A stretch of DNA of 64,000 bases from Candidatus Nitrospira nitrosa (GTDB lineage Bacteria; Nitrospirota; Nitrospiria; Nitrospirales; Nitrospiraceae), in NCBI RefSeq assembly GCF_001458735.1, contig NZ_CZQA01000008.1, positions 310,001-374,000 of the forward strand. Reading direction: 5' to 3'. The notes below the pieces were generated by a model. The model made no database searches. It saw only the letters and a program-made list of their open reading frames with translations, and was not told where the DNA came from. The position numbers were made by a program, and so were the translations under genes. Position 1 is the first letter of the stretch; each line of letters starts with the position of its first letter. Shown here piece by piece: positions 25,814 to 35,168 of this stretch.

Positions 25814-26779
25814 TTAGTATTTCCGTAATGAGATAGGCGGGAGCTTCAATACAGCTTCGCGAGCGGCGGCCCATAAGGCCTCCATCATCGCCAAGAGATC
25901 CGGAGCCGTTCTGGCCAAGAGCTTGACGGCAAGGCCTGGTACCGGTGGGGTTGAGACGCCGCCTAATACGGCTCCTGGCTTGGTATCCAAGAGCGCAGCA
26001 ATGGTCGACTCCAATCCAGTCCAGACCTCTGGGGCCAGTGCGTCGTTCACGACGTAGAACGAGGCCACATAATCCCATTCCTCGGCCAGACCGACCACCC
26101 CTAAGTCCGTTGCCGGATCAAGGGCATATCGCTCGAGCAGCGAATTCCCGTTGGCCGTCGTGATTAGGATTTCGTTTTCCAGGTCGGTAAAGGCCCACCG
26201 TTCTCCCCTCGCAATGCGGCCTGAGGCAAGCGCATCCCACAAGAAGAGGGTTGCGCCAGGCCCAACCGTAGCCCTAAGACTCTGCCGAAACCGAGATCCG
26301 GCAAAGGGAATCGTATGCTCAGGAAACCATTCGAGAATCGCGCCGGGCTCGACCGCGATGGCGACATGCTGTTCAGATACCAGGCCTTCAGTTTGATACA
26401 CCCGGTTGGCTGAGGGAGCTGAAATGATGACATGCGCATGCTGCTCCACCGTCATATCAAGGGACAGATGGTCACCCCCAACCAGACCACCGGATGGATT
26501 GACCAGTAAGGTATAGGCAGACCCGGTATCGTCGAGATAGATAGGGGGCAGCAGTTTCCAGGGCGTAGTGAAATACGAGTGAGAGATCACCGTACGGTGA
26601 TCAAGCTTTGTGTACGTCAGCTTCAGCTCACCGACCCGTCCGACTAACTCTGTCGCAAACCGTTCAGGAGATTTTTTCTTCCGGACAGACGTACGTGTTC
26701 CAGACGATGCCCTTGGTTGAGACGTACCCGTTTTCCGAGCCGCCCGCTTCCGCTGTCCCTGCTCTGTCGGCATGGTCAT
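25814..26779 (-). CDS. ureD: Urease accessory protein UreD
   Basis: 321 residues; scaffold that with UreF and UreG loads nickel into apo-urease. The UreD core is recognisable from [24 protein letters not shown] (start of this stretch) through [44 protein letters not shown] and LLERYALDP. The first ~45 residues are polar and basic, an extension not needed by the core. Its start codon overlaps the ureG stop by four bases, so translation is coupled. It is the last gene of the urease cluster. Confidence 0.94.
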   Translation of the reverse strand: MTMPTEQGQRKRAARKTGTSQPRASSGTRTSVRKKKSPERFATELVGRVGELKLTYTKLDHRTVISHSYFTTPWKLLPPIYLDDTGSAYTLLVNPSGGLVGGDHLSLDMTVEQHAHVIISAPSANRVYQTEGLVSEQHVAIAVEPGAILEWFPEHTIPFAGSRFRQSLRATVGPGATLFLWDALASGRIARGERWAFTDLENEILITTANGNSLLERYALDPATDLGVVGLAEEWDYVASFYVVNDALAPEVWTGLESTIAALLDTKPGAVLGGVSTPPVPGLAVKLLARTAPDLLAMMEALWAAAREAVLKLPPISLRKY

Positions 26780-27447
26780 GAACGCTTGACTCGTTGCGGG
26801 ATGCGTTGCTCAACCCACGCCACCACCGCATCCATCCCCTCGCCGGACAGGATATTGGTGAAGGCAAAGGGAAGCTCCCCACGCATCTTACGGGCATCCC
26901 GATCCATGACGGAAAGATCTGCGCGCACATGCGGGGCCAAATCCATTTTATTGATGACGAGGAAATCAGATCGCGTGATTCCCGGTCCACCCTTCCGTGG
27001 AATTTTGTCACCACCGGACACATCAATCACATAAATGACATAGTCCACCAGTTCGGGGCTGAACGTGGCCGCAAGATTATCCCCGCCGCTTTCCAAGAAG
27101 ATCAGCTCAACATCCGGATGCCGGCGCAACAGATCATCGATGGCTTCCTGGTTATGGGATGCATCTTCACGGATCGCCGTATGGGGGCAGCCCCCTGTTT
27201 CCACACCAAGAATCCGATCGACCGGAAGTGCGGCACGCTTGGTCAGGATTTCAGCATCAATTTTTGTAAAAATATCGTTGGTCACGGCTGCAAGGCTGAA
27301 ACGATCGCGCAGCCGCTGACACAATGCTTCCACGAGCGCCGTCTTTCCCGATCCAACCGGCCCGCCAATACCAATGACCGGAATACCTTGTTTCCTCGCC
27401 TGAGTCGGAGTCCAATTGTGATTATGTTCACGATTGAGATCATGCAT
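26776..27447 (-). CDS. ureG: Urease accessory GTPase UreG
   Basis: 223-residue SIMIBI GTPase that drives nickel insertion into urease. The P-loop is [15 protein letters not shown]; the metal-binding motif is [34 protein letters not shown] and [11 protein letters not shown] are the other GTPase signatures. The N-terminus is short with three histidines ([14 protein letters not shown]), perhaps a minor nickel-binding tail. No ureE is found in the cluster, so nickel delivery to UreG must come from elsewhere. Sits 94 bases downstream of ureF. Confidence 0.97.
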   Translation of the reverse strand: MHDLNREHNHNWTPTQARKQGIPVIGIGGPVGSGKTALVEALCQRLRDRFSLAAVTNDIFTKIDAEILTKRAALPVDRILGVETGGCPHTAIREDASHNQEAIDDLLRRHPDVELIFLESGGDNLAATFSPELVDYVIYVIDVSGGDKIPRKGGPGITRSDFLVINKMDLAPHVRADLSVMDRDARKMRGELPFAFTNILSGEGMDAVVAWVEQRIPQRVKRS

Positions 27448-27541
27448 GTTTACGCCTTACGAGCAGATAGCAAAGACTAGACGAGCCCTCACCACCTGTT
27501 CCGTTCCTTTCTTAGGTCTGACGATGTTCGCAGGTCTCCCA

Positions 27542-28228
27542 TTAAGAGCGAAACAGTCTCCACTCTAGAGAGCCATGACGCATCGCATAAATATCTTGGA
27601 TAGGTGACCACGAGCTCATTGCCGTATCGAGGTCAACCTCCCGACTAATCCGTTCAATCAATGGAAGCCATTCGCTCAGGATACGCTGGCCCTCATGTTG
27701 ACCGATAGGACTCAGCCGCATCGCGGAGGAGATGAACCCCACGGCCGTTTGGTACAAGAAGGCGCCGGCGGTTTCTTCAGGATTCCAGCCACACGAACCC
27801 ATGGTAAGTCCAAACGTCACCGCGAGATGACCTGGGGCGCGATCGGCTTCTACTTCATCACGATATTCATTCAGGATCGACTTGGCTCGCATCTGATCCG
27901 CCGCGACCCTGATCACTTGTCGCCCCATCTGGCGGCTGGCCATGCGCGATTCTCGACCAAGCTTGGTCGCCTCAAGCGCTCGATCGATCTGAACCGCAAC
28001 CTGCAGCAATCCCTTCGAAGCCGCGCGATTCGCTTGCTTGACGGCAAGCACCTCCCGGCGGCTCATCCCGCCACGCAGCAGATCCTCAACATACTTGGCC
28101 AGCTGATCGGACGTCTTGACAGCCCCGCCCTGGACCGCTGCTTCCAGCCCTGAGGAAAAGGCATAGCCTCCGGATGGGAAAAACGTATCGACGAACCGTA
28201 ACCCTTCAAGCAATGCGGGGGTATTCAT
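27542..28228 (-). CDS. ureF: Urease accessory protein UreF
   Basis: 228 residues; binds UreD-urease and regulates the UreG GTPase. Family signatures are RFVDTFFPSGGYAFSSGLEAAVQ near the N-terminus (beginning of block), FGLTMGSCGWNPEETAGAFLYQ (middle part), AVGFISSAMRLSPIGQHEGQ and, at the C-terminus, the AMSSWSPIQDIYAMRHGSLEWRLFRS region (end part), where RLFRS is the usual UreF end. ATG 28228 is chosen because it gives the normal N-terminus; a longer reading to 28288 adds an unrelated 20-residue head. It lies 84 bases from ureC. Confidence 0.95.
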   Translation of the reverse strand: MNTPALLEGLRFVDTFFPSGGYAFSSGLEAAVQGGAVKTSDQLAKYVEDLLRGGMSRREVLAVKQANRAASKGLLQVAVQIDRALEATKLGRESRMASRQMGRQVIRVAADQMRAKSILNEYRDEVEADRAPGHLAVTFGLTMGSCGWNPEETAGAFLYQTAVGFISSAMRLSPIGQHEGQRILSEWLPLIERISREVDLDTAMSSWSPIQDIYAMRHGSLEWRLFRS

Positions 28229-28312
28229 GTTACACGAGGAAAAGACAACAACAGCCGGCCGACTACCGTGACAATCACTCCAAACCAATAGTCGAGCCGG
28301 CTGTCTTGTTTC

Positions 28313-30037
28313 TTAGAACAGTTGATACCGTTGAGCCAACGGCAACACAATGGCCGGCTCACAAATGAGCGGCACACCATCCGCGGTCACAACGTAGGTC
28401 TCTGGATTCACTTCCATTTTCGGAAGTGCGTCATTCAGCTTGAGATCGCGCTTGCCGATGTTCCGGCAGTTCTTGACCGCCGCCACCCGTCGCTGCAAAC
28501 CAAGCCGCTTTGGAATCTCATGATCTATAGCCGCCTGTGACAGGAAAGTGAAGCTGGTGCTCGTTAACGCACGGCCAAAAGCGCCGAACATCGGCCGACT
28601 GATGGTCGGTTCCGGTGTTGGGATGGATGCATTCGGATCACCCATCTGAGCCTGTGCGATAAATCCATTTTTCAAGACCATCTCGGGTTTTACCCCGAAG
28701 AACTCCGGCTTCCAAATCACCAGGTCCGCTATTTTCCCGACTTCTACAGAACCAACTTCATGGGCAATACCATGTGTAATGGCCGGATTGATCGTATACT
28801 TGGCCACATACCGCCTGGCACGGAAATTATCGTTCTGATCGGAGTCTCTCCCACTAACCGGCTTGAGGTGTCCCCGCTGAACCTTCATCTTATGCGCCGT
28901 TTGCCACGTTCTCGTGATGACCTCTCCGATGCGACCCATGGCCTGTGAGTCCGATGACATGATGCTGATCGCACCCATATCATGCAGGATGTCTTCCGCG
29001 GCAATGGTTTCACGTCGGATACGGGACTCAGCAAATGCGACGTCTTCCGGGATCCGTGAGTTGAGATTATGACACACGATCAACATGTCCAGATGCTCGT
29101 CCATCGTGTTGATCGTAAACGGCATCGTGGGATTCGTTGAAGACGGCAGCACATTCGGCTCTCCGCAAATCTTGATGATGTCCGGCGCGTGACCACCACC
29201 CGCACCTTCCGTGTGGAAACTGTGGATCGCTCGCCCCTTAATCGCCTTGATCGTATCTTCGATATATCCGGCTTCATTGAGTGTATCGGTGTGGATGGCG
29301 ACCTGCACATCGTAGCGGTCAGCCACGCTCAAGCAGGTATCGATGGCCTTGGGGGTTGTTCCCCAGTCCTCGTGCAGCTTCAAGCCGATCGCGCCTGCTT
29401 CAATCTGCTCGTTCAAGCCCTCGGGACGCGAGGCATTGCCCTTCCCTAAGAACCCAAGATTGATGGGAATACCTTCCGAGGCTTCCAACATCCTATGGAT
29501 GTTCCAGGGGCCAGGCGTACAGGTCGTGGCACTGGTTCCGCTTGAAGGACCCGTTCCACCACCGATCATCGTGGTCAAACCAGCCGATAACGCCTCCCAA
29601 CATTGCTGTGGGCAGATGAAATGGATGTGCGTATCCAGTCCACCAGCCGTGATGATCTTGCCTTCGCCGGAAATCGCTTCCGTTCCTGGGCCGATTTCCA
29701 TACCTGGAGTCACACCCGGCATGAGATCCGAATTGCCCGCCTTACCGATCCCGACGATCCGGCCGTCCTTAATGCCGATGTCAGCCTTGATGACGCCGGT
29801 GTAGTCAAGGATGAGGGCGTTCGTGACTACACAGTCGAGCTGCCCGCTGGCGCTGGTCGCACGAGCAGACTGCCCCATGCCATCACGAATGGTTTTTCCG
29901 CCGCCGAAAACGGCTTCTTCTCCGGGGACGGTCCGGTCTTCTTCGACTTCGATGATCAAGTCCGTATCGGCAAGCCGGACACGGTCGCCGGTCGTGGGTC
30001 CATACAGAGATGCATATTGTTTGCGTGGAATTTTCAC
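28313..30037 (-). CDS. ureC: Urease alpha subunit UreC
   Basis: 574-residue catalytic subunit that hydrolyses urea at a dinuclear nickel centre. [13 protein letters not shown] carries metal-binding histidines. [15 protein letters not shown] carries the lysine that is carbamylated to bridge the nickels. [20 protein letters not shown] holds further active-site residues. In the mobile flap the usual VCHHL appears as IVCHNL: the cysteine and the first histidine, the important catalytic one, are kept, and the second is asparagine. Its start overlaps the ureB stop by four bases. It has no signal peptide. Confidence 0.98.
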   Translation of the reverse strand: MKIPRKQYASLYGPTTGDRVRLADTDLIIEVEEDRTVPGEEAVFGGGKTIRDGMGQSARATSASGQLDCVVTNALILDYTGVIKADIGIKDGRIVGIGKAGNSDLMPGVTPGMEIGPGTEAISGEGKIITAGGLDTHIHFICPQQCWEALSAGLTTMIGGGTGPSSGTSATTCTPGPWNIHRMLEASEGIPINLGFLGKGNASRPEGLNEQIEAGAIGLKLHEDWGTTPKAIDTCLSVADRYDVQVAIHTDTLNEAGYIEDTIKAIKGRAIHSFHTEGAGGGHAPDIIKICGEPNVLPSSTNPTMPFTINTMDEHLDMLIVCHNLNSRIPEDVAFAESRIRRETIAAEDILHDMGAISIMSSDSQAMGRIGEVITRTWQTAHKMKVQRGHLKPVSGRDSDQNDNFRARRYVAKYTINPAITHGIAHEVGSVEVGKIADLVIWKPEFFGVKPEMVLKNGFIAQAQMGDPNASIPTPEPTISRPMFGAFGRALTSTSFTFLSQAAIDHEIPKRLGLQRRVAAVKNCRNIGKRDLKLNDALPKMEVNPETYVVTADGVPLICEPAIVLPLAQRYQLF

Positions 30038-30708
30038 CGGGCGCCTCCTTTTCCAAATCCGCGATCAGCGGCGAGTCCAACAGCCTTGGCTTTGACTTTC
30101 GGATCATCCAACAACCCTTCGGTCAATCCATTCACACCCTGAGCCAGCCGGTTACCGGCAAGAGCCACGAGCGCCACCTTCTTTTCTTCGCCCGGCTCAA
30201 AGCGGACTGCCGTGCCGGCCGGAATGGCGAGCCGGAACCCGAAGGCCTGCTCGCGGTCAAACTTGAGCGCGCGGTTAGACTCGAAGAAATGGCAGTGTGA
30301 ACCGACTTGTATTGGACGATCACCCAGATTCTTGACTGTCAGGTCTTTCGTTTCCCGTCCCTTGAATACCTCGATATCACCGCCGACCGTCGTTATTTCG
30401 CCAGGGATGATCGGAGCGTTCAACTCAGCCTTGACTGCCGCAGCTAACGCTTCCCTTGTTCTCGTGGTTGCATCCTGGAGCTTCTTCTGCTTCGCCGCTC
30501 CCGCGCCACTGACCCTCGTAATCAAGGATTCATTTGCGGCAAACACCATACCAGGGTGAGCTGAATTGCTGAGGAACGACGCCGCTCCAACCCCAGCCGC
30601 CACACGTCCGCTGTTCGCGAGAAACTGGCGCCGGGACGGGCCAGCTTTCTCGGAAGCCGCTTCATTTCCAATATCCTTTCCAGGAACTTGGGGCTCGTTC
30701 ATTTTCAT
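30034..30708 (-). CDS. ureB: Urease beta subunit UreB with N-terminal Tat signal
   Basis: 224 residues, whereas UreB is normally about 100-120. The usual UreB starts only at [16 protein letters not shown] (about residue 100), and the rest ([32 protein letters not shown]) is ordinary. The extension begins with a twin-arginine signal, [18 protein letters not shown] (25-42), followed by a hydrophobic stretch and a VFAANE site that fits signal-peptidase cleavage near 57-58. A basic helical linker follows. The ATG has AAGGAG nine bases upstream, so the extension is translated. The partner subunits UreA and UreC have no signal. Either the folded urease is exported by Tat or the signal is no longer used. 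Confidence 0.93.
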   Translation of the reverse strand: MKMNEPQVPGKDIGNEAASEKAGPSRRQFLANSGRVAAGVGAASFLSNSAHPGMVFAANESLITRVSGAGAAKQKKLQDATTRTREALAAAVKAELNAPIIPGEITTVGGDIEVFKGRETKDLTVKNLGDRPIQVGSHCHFFESNRALKFDREQAFGFRLAIPAGTAVRFEPGEEKKVALVALAGNRLAQGVNGLTEGLLDDPKVKAKAVGLAADRGFGKGGAR

Positions 30709-30770
30709 GTCACGTCACTCCTTCTTCATGCCGGGTTGATATGCAACCCTTCGTTAAGGTTCCTACGAAT

Positions 30771-31073
30771 TTACGGAATCGGATTGTGAACGGTCACGAG
30801 CTTGGTTCCATCTGGGAACGTCCCTTCGACCTGAAAATCACGAATCATCTCCGGCACGCCGGGCATGACATCATTGCGTGACAGAAGCTTCGTCCCGTAG
30901 GTCATCAATTCCGCAACCGTTTTGCCTTCACGAATTCCTTCCAATACGGCAGCGGTCATATAGGCGACAGCCTCCGGATGGTTCAGCTTGAGACCGCGCC
31001 TCTTGCGGTCGCCCGCAACCTGCGCCGCCACATAAATCATCAGTTTGTCCTGTTCTCTCGGACTTAGACGCAT
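30771..31073 (-). CDS. ureA: Urease gamma subunit UreA
   Basis: 100 residues, the normal length of a separate gamma subunit. [20 protein letters not shown] at the N-terminus, the block [21 protein letters not shown] and the C-terminal [20 protein letters not shown] (start of region) are all typical. AGAGGAGGAGCT lies directly upstream of the ATG, a very strong ribosome site. First gene of ureABCFGD, 62 bases from ureB. A consensus promoter is seen about 120 bases upstream. UreA, B and C assemble as a trimer of trimers. Confidence 0.98.
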   Translation of the reverse strand: MRLSPREQDKLMIYVAAQVAGDRKRRGLKLNHPEAVAYMTAAVLEGIREGKTVAELMTYGTKLLSRNDVMPGVPEMIRDFQVEGTFPDGTKLVTVHNPIP

Positions 31074-31198
31074 AGCTCCTCCTCTCTAACAGATGAGATT
31101 GGTTTCTACTTCAAGACACGCATCGAACGACACTAGACTACTGCTGAGAACAATGACTTGCACACACATCAGAATCTCTAACTAAAAGACCGCGCGAA

Positions 31199-31227
31199 TA
31201 AATAAGCAATGCAAACAAAAATGTCAA
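31199..31227 (-). promoter_or_regulatory. Promoter of the ureABCFGD operon
   Basis: On the minus strand a perfect -35 box TTGACA (31227-31222) is followed after 17 bases by TATTTA (31204-31199), a passable -10 box. Transcription would start near 31192 and leave a leader of about 118 bases before ureA. The surroundings are unusually AT-rich for this window. Confidence 0.55.
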
Positions 31228-31228
31228 C

Positions 31229-31252
31229 AGCCAAACGGTTCACTTGTTGGCT
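31229..31252. promoter_or_regulatory. Inverted repeat next to the urease promoter
   Basis: AGCCAA (31229-31234) and TTGGCT (31247-31252) form an inverted repeat with a 12-base spacer, ending one base from the -35 box of the ureA promoter. The position suits an activator of the LysR type or similar, but no regulator gene is adjacent. Inference only. Confidence 0.4.
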
Positions 31253-31395
31253 TCTTTAGCACAGCATATCTCTAACTCAAATGACCCCCAAAGATAGCCC
31301 ACAGGGTTCAGGAGCACAGCTTTCGCCCAATCCGCAGAAGCAAGCCTATCGCTATCCTATGCCTACTATCCCACTGTACAGAGCAGCTCGCAGGC

Positions 31396-32103
31396 TCAAT
31401 TCCCCGTAGCCGACCGTGCCAACGTCACCAACATCCAGAGGCCTACCGACACGCTGGCAAGACTGGCTGCTCCCTGCACGCCCCTGAACAGTCGCTGATT
31501 GAGCGATCGTGAATAAATAACCGGAATACTGATCGTCAGACCGATCATCATCATACCGATGATCGAACCGATGCCGAAGATCAGAATCGACAAGAGTCCC
31601 GACGTCATATCGGTTGTCGTCGCAAGAATCATCAACATCAATGCCGCTGATCCGGCCAACCCGTGCGCCATCCCGATACAGAGAGGACGGATCGACTCCA
31701 CGATCCAATGCCGATGACCGTGACCTTCTTGTCGTTGATGGCTATGGAAGTGTACGTGCTGCTCGCCATCGTGCTGATGGCTGTGCACGTGCCATCGCTC
31801 CCGATAGAGTTTTCTGGCGAGCGTCCCACCGAGAATAATCAGGAGCAGGGCGACTCCCGCTTCGGCGGCCATTTCGAATTGAGCAGGAATGTGCAGTCCC
31901 CAGGCAAGCACGACCGATCCGACAAGTAGCAGCGTCAGGGTATGCCCGATTCCCCACCATAATCCAACCGCTCCCGATGCCAGGAGCGAGGGTCGCTCGG
32001 CAAGCACAGTCGACACCGCCGCAAGATGGTCGGTATCCAAGGCATGCCGGAGCCCAAGCAGGAAGCCAACCCCAAGTAAGGTCAACAATTCTGTTTCAGG
32101 CAT
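31396..32103 (-). CDS. ureH: Nickel permease of the NicO/UreH type
   Basis: 235 residues with six predicted membrane helices. The family signature for nickel/cobalt permeases, GLRHALDTDHLAAV, is in helix 1-2, and WWGIGHTLTLLLVG is the second conserved block. A cytoplasmic histidine-rich loop HVHSHQHDGEQHVHFHSHQ (about residues 104-122) is likely to gather nickel. It lies between urt and ure genes in the same orientation, so it is very likely the nickel supply for urease, perhaps compensating for the missing ureE. Other NicO-family proteins import cobalt, but the location favours nickel. Confidence 0.88.
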   Translation of the reverse strand: MPETELLTLLGVGFLLGLRHALDTDHLAAVSTVLAERPSLLASGAVGLWWGIGHTLTLLLVGSVVLAWGLHIPAQFEMAAEAGVALLLIILGGTLARKLYRERWHVHSHQHDGEQHVHFHSHQRQEGHGHRHWIVESIRPLCIGMAHGLAGSAALMLMILATTTDMTSGLLSILIFGIGSIIGMMMIGLTISIPVIYSRSLNQRLFRGVQGAASLASVSVGLWMLVTLARSATGN

Positions 32104-32514
32104 ACAATGCTAAGAGAAGCTTGCTCATGGATGACCTTCTCCACTACGAGCAACCAGCCCTGCACGGAGCGCATACAGATATAACTGAACCTTCTAGTAA
32201 ATCGCCCCATACAATAACACGGTTGACACCGTAGCCGAATCTACCAAAAATTTCAAATCTTTTTTTCCTCCCTGAAGATGCCATGACCTTTCTTCTGAGC
32301 CTGAGGGGATTGGCAACGCCTTGAACCTGATGCGACGTGGGGAGTTGAGGATCGGGATTTCGAAAGGACAAACCTTCTCGCTGAGCAGCCCTCACAATTT
32401 TCGCAAGCAAAAGAACGAATGAGGAAGGGGAGAAGTCGACACTTTCCACTTTTCCTCAAGGATTACTGCAGCACAGGCACGAACGCGCGGAACATTGAGT
32501 GGCCGTACGTGGCC
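32104..32514. other. Intergenic region between urtE and ureH
   Basis: 411 bases without a supported gene. A 101-codon open frame on the minus strand (32144-32449) has no signal, domain or ribosome site and is not called. No clear promoter pair or terminator hairpin is visible, though a promoter for ureH is expected here. Confidence 0.5.
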
Positions 32515-33249
32515 TTACACCGTGAGGTGCTGCCTGACCATATCGGCGCTCAGCTCGTCGCTCTTGCCCTGCGCCATCACCGCTCCTTTAGCCATAATGA
32601 CGTACTTCTCTGCCAGGCGCGCGGCAAAATGGAGGCCCTGCTCCACCAACAGAATGGCAAACCGGCGCGACTGTTTGAACCCGATGATGACGTCCTCGAT
32701 TTGGTCGACGATCGACGGCTGAATGCCTTCAGTGGGTTCATCCAGCAACAAGAGTTTAGGGCTTGAGAGGATGGCCCGCCCGATCGCCAGCTGTTGCTGC
32801 TCACCGCCACTGAGCACACCCCCAGGCCGGTGAAGAATCTGCGTCAGCTTCGGGAACAACTGATAGACCTCGTCGAACGCGTCTTTTTCGGAGACGTCTC
32901 CGCTGATGACCGGACGATTCCAATAGCCGAGCTGCAGATTTTGGTACACCGTCAAATGCGGAATGATCTCACGGCCCTGCGGAACATACGCCAACCCTTG
33001 TCGCGCCCGGAGATCCGTCCGGTCATGGGTGATCTCCACCCCATCGAACGTGATCTTGCCTCCCCGCACGGGAAGCAACCCGGTCAGCGTTTTCAGCGTC
33101 GTGGTCTTGCCGACCCCGTTTCGCCCCATAAGACACACGACTTCACCCGGGTCAATCGTAAAGGACACATTCCGGAGAATATGGCTTTCCCCGTAGTAGG
33201 CATTGACGTTCTCCAGCGTCAGCGTGACCCGTTTCGTGTCCTGTACCAT
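32515..33249 (-). CDS. urtE: Urea ABC transporter ATP-binding protein UrtE
   Basis: 244-residue ATPase of the high-affinity urea importer, LivF type. Walker A is GRNGVGKTT, the ABC signature is LSGGEQQQLAIGRA and Walker B is LLLLDEPTEGIQPS. The N-terminal LTLENVNAYYGESHILRNVS is typical of UrtE. Last gene of the urtABCDE set, 24 bases downstream of urtD. Confidence 0.95.
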   Translation of the reverse strand: MVQDTKRVTLTLENVNAYYGESHILRNVSFTIDPGEVVCLMGRNGVGKTTTLKTLTGLLPVRGGKITFDGVEITHDRTDLRARQGLAYVPQGREIIPHLTVYQNLQLGYWNRPVISGDVSEKDAFDEVYQLFPKLTQILHRPGGVLSGGEQQQLAIGRAILSSPKLLLLDEPTEGIQPSIVDQIEDVIIGFKQSRRFAILLVEQGLHFAARLAEKYVIMAKGAVMAQGKSDELSADMVRQHLTV

Positions 33250-33273
33250 GCGTCACCCCACTCCTTTTCTCGA

Positions 33274-34038
33274 CTAATGGGCGACTTTTGCCCGTCCAAG
33301 GTAGATGGCGCGGACGTGTTCATCCGCTTGCACGGTTTCGACCGTGCCTTCGCACACGACCGTCCCTTCAGCCAGCACGGTGACGATGTTCGCGATCTGT
33401 CTCACAAAGTCCATGTCATGCTCGATCACGACGATCGCTTGTTTCCCCGAGAGTTTCGTCAGTAACTGACCGGTCTGCTCCGTTTCCTTGTCGCTCATGC
33501 CGGCCACTGGCTCATCAACGAGGAGGAGAGATGGATCCTGCAAGATCACCATCCCGATCTCCAACCATTGCTTCTGCCCGTGCGATAAGGAACCGGCGCG
33601 ATCATGGGCATGCTCCATCAATCCAATGGTTTCCAACGTCTCATCAATCCGTTCACGTTCCGCAGGAGTCGACCGTCCCATCAAGGTCGGAAATACGCCC
33701 TTGCTCGCTCGCTTGACCGACAAATCTAAATTCTGCCACACGGACAAGTTGGCATAGATGGATGGGGCTTGGAACTTCCGTCCCACGCCGAGCTTCGTGA
33801 TGTCCTCCGCATTCTTGCCGACCAGATTGATCCCGTTCCCGAACAGGACCTTGCCCGACGTCGGCTTGGTTTTCCCACAGATCACATCCAGCAAGGTGGT
33901 CTTGCCGGCCCCGTTGGGACCAATCACGACACGGAGCTCGTTGTAATGGACGCTAAAGTTGCAATTGTTCAACGCCTTGAATCCGTCATAATCCATGACG
34001 ACGTTTTGGCAGTTCAGAATCAGATTGTCGTCCGTCAC
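33274..34038 (-). CDS. urtD: Urea ABC transporter ATP-binding protein UrtD
   Basis: 254-residue LivG-type ATPase. Walker A is GPNGAGKTTLLDVICGKTKP, the signature is LSHGQKQWLEIGM and Walker B is LLLVDEPVAGMSDKE. The H-loop is VIEHDMDFVRQIA. The replacement of the usual Gly-Gly in the signature by His-Gly (LSHGQ) is common in UrtD. The start overlaps the urtC stop by four bases. Confidence 0.95.
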   Translation of the reverse strand: MTDDNLILNCQNVVMDYDGFKALNNCNFSVHYNELRVVIGPNGAGKTTLLDVICGKTKPTSGKVLFGNGINLVGKNAEDITKLGVGRKFQAPSIYANLSVWQNLDLSVKRASKGVFPTLMGRSTPAERERIDETLETIGLMEHAHDRAGSLSHGQKQWLEIGMVILQDPSLLLVDEPVAGMSDKETEQTGQLLTKLSGKQAIVVIEHDMDFVRQIANIVTVLAEGTVVCEGTVETVQADEHVRAIYLGRAKVAH

Positions 34039-35168
34039 GCTGCGGTACTCCCTTCCGCTTTGATCAACGGTGCTGGGGTCTTTTTTCGCTCGGTCAATTT
34101 CCTGATCATCCCGAGAAGCCCGTCCGGAAACATGGTCACCACAATCACAAAGAGCCCCCCGAGGATAAACGGCCAGGCCTCCGGGAAATAGTTCGTTAAG
34201 ACACTGCGGCCATAGTTGACGGCCACCGCCCCCAAGATCGCCCCAATCAGTGTCCCGCGCCCACCAACCGCCACCCAGATCACCACTTCCAGCGACGGCA
34301 AGACCCCGATCTGAGCCGGGGTGATGATGCCGACCTGCGGCACATAGAGCATTCCTGATAGCCCCGCGAGCCCGGCTGCCACGACAAACACGAACAGCTT
34401 GAACATCCAGGGCGTGTATCCTGAAAAGGTCACACGTGATTCACTATCTCGTATGGCAATCAACACCTTCCCCGCTCGTGATGCGACAATCCATCGACAG
34501 AAGAGATAGGCCGCGCCCAGGGCCAACACGGTCATGATGTACAACCACCGTTGCGTCGAGGGATCGGACAGCCGGTAGCCCAACAACTGCTTGAAATCCG
34601 TCAGTCCGTTGGTTCCACCAAGTCTGGTCTCATTCCGGTTGAACACCAGCCAGGCCGCAAACGCCAAGGCCTGCGTGATAATGGCAAAGTACACACCCTT
34701 GATCCTGCTGCGAAACGCGAGAAACCCAAATATCGTCGCGAACAGGACAGGAACAAGAATCGCTCCCAAGAGAGCACCGGCAAAACTCTTGAACGGATAC
34801 CAAAAAAACGGCAGTTCCTTGACCTGCGTCCACACCATGAAGTCTGGGAGCTCACTGCCATAGACGCTCTCTTTCCCGATCTGCAGCGCCAGATACATCC
34901 CCATGCAATAGGCGCCGAACCCGAAAAAGACACCCTGGCCCATGCTGAGCACACCGCAATAGCCCCAGATCAGGTCGAGCCCAAGCGCGAGAATGGCAAA
35001 ACAGAGAAACTTGCCGAATTGATTCAATCGAAAGTCCGAGAGATAGAGCCAGGAATCTTCGCTAGGCAACACATTCAATACAGGCAAGACGACCAACAAC
35101 ACGAACCCTGCGACATAAAAGGATAACGTTTCGCGGTTGTTTTGGTGAGTGACCACTGGTTCAGGCAT
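34035..35168 (-). CDS. urtC: Urea ABC transporter permease UrtC
   Basis: 377-residue LivM-type permease with about ten membrane helices. LGLDLIWGYCGVLSMGQGVFFGFGAY (part) and the cytoplasmic EAA-like loop around SRAGKVLIAIRDSESRVTFSGY are the characteristic blocks. ATG 35168 is chosen: it overlaps the urtB stop by eight bases and has GAAAGGA ten bases upstream. The ATG at 35192 is possible but gives a longer overlap. Confidence 0.94.
   Translation of the reverse strand: MPEPVVTHQNNRETLSFYVAGFVLLVVLPVLNVLPSEDSWLYLSDFRLNQFGKFLCFAILALGLDLIWGYCGVLSMGQGVFFGFGAYCMGMYLALQIGKESVYGSELPDFMVWTQVKELPFFWYPFKSFAGALLGAILVPVLFATIFGFLAFRSRIKGVYFAIITQALAFAAWLVFNRNETRLGGTNGLTDFKQLLGYRLSDPSTQRWLYIMTVLALGAAYLFCRWIVASRAGKVLIAIRDSESRVTFSGYTPWMFKLFVFVVAAGLAGLSGMLYVPQVGIITPAQIGVLPSLEVVIWVAVGGRGTLIGAILGAVAVNYGRSVLTNYFPEAWPFILGGLFVIVVTMFPDGLLGMIRKLTERKKTPAPLIKAEGSTAA

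Larger units (their letters stand above)
31074..31395. other. Intergenic region between ureH and ureA
   Basis: 322 bases without a gene. It holds the ureA promoter and its inverted repeat described separately, an AT-rich stretch around 31180-31225, and the 3' side of ureH. No terminator hairpin for ureH is evident. Confidence 0.6.

Noticed and set aside
32144-32449. 101-codon minus-strand frame between urtE and ureH
   Set aside because: No signal, domain or ribosome site; composition unlike a protein.
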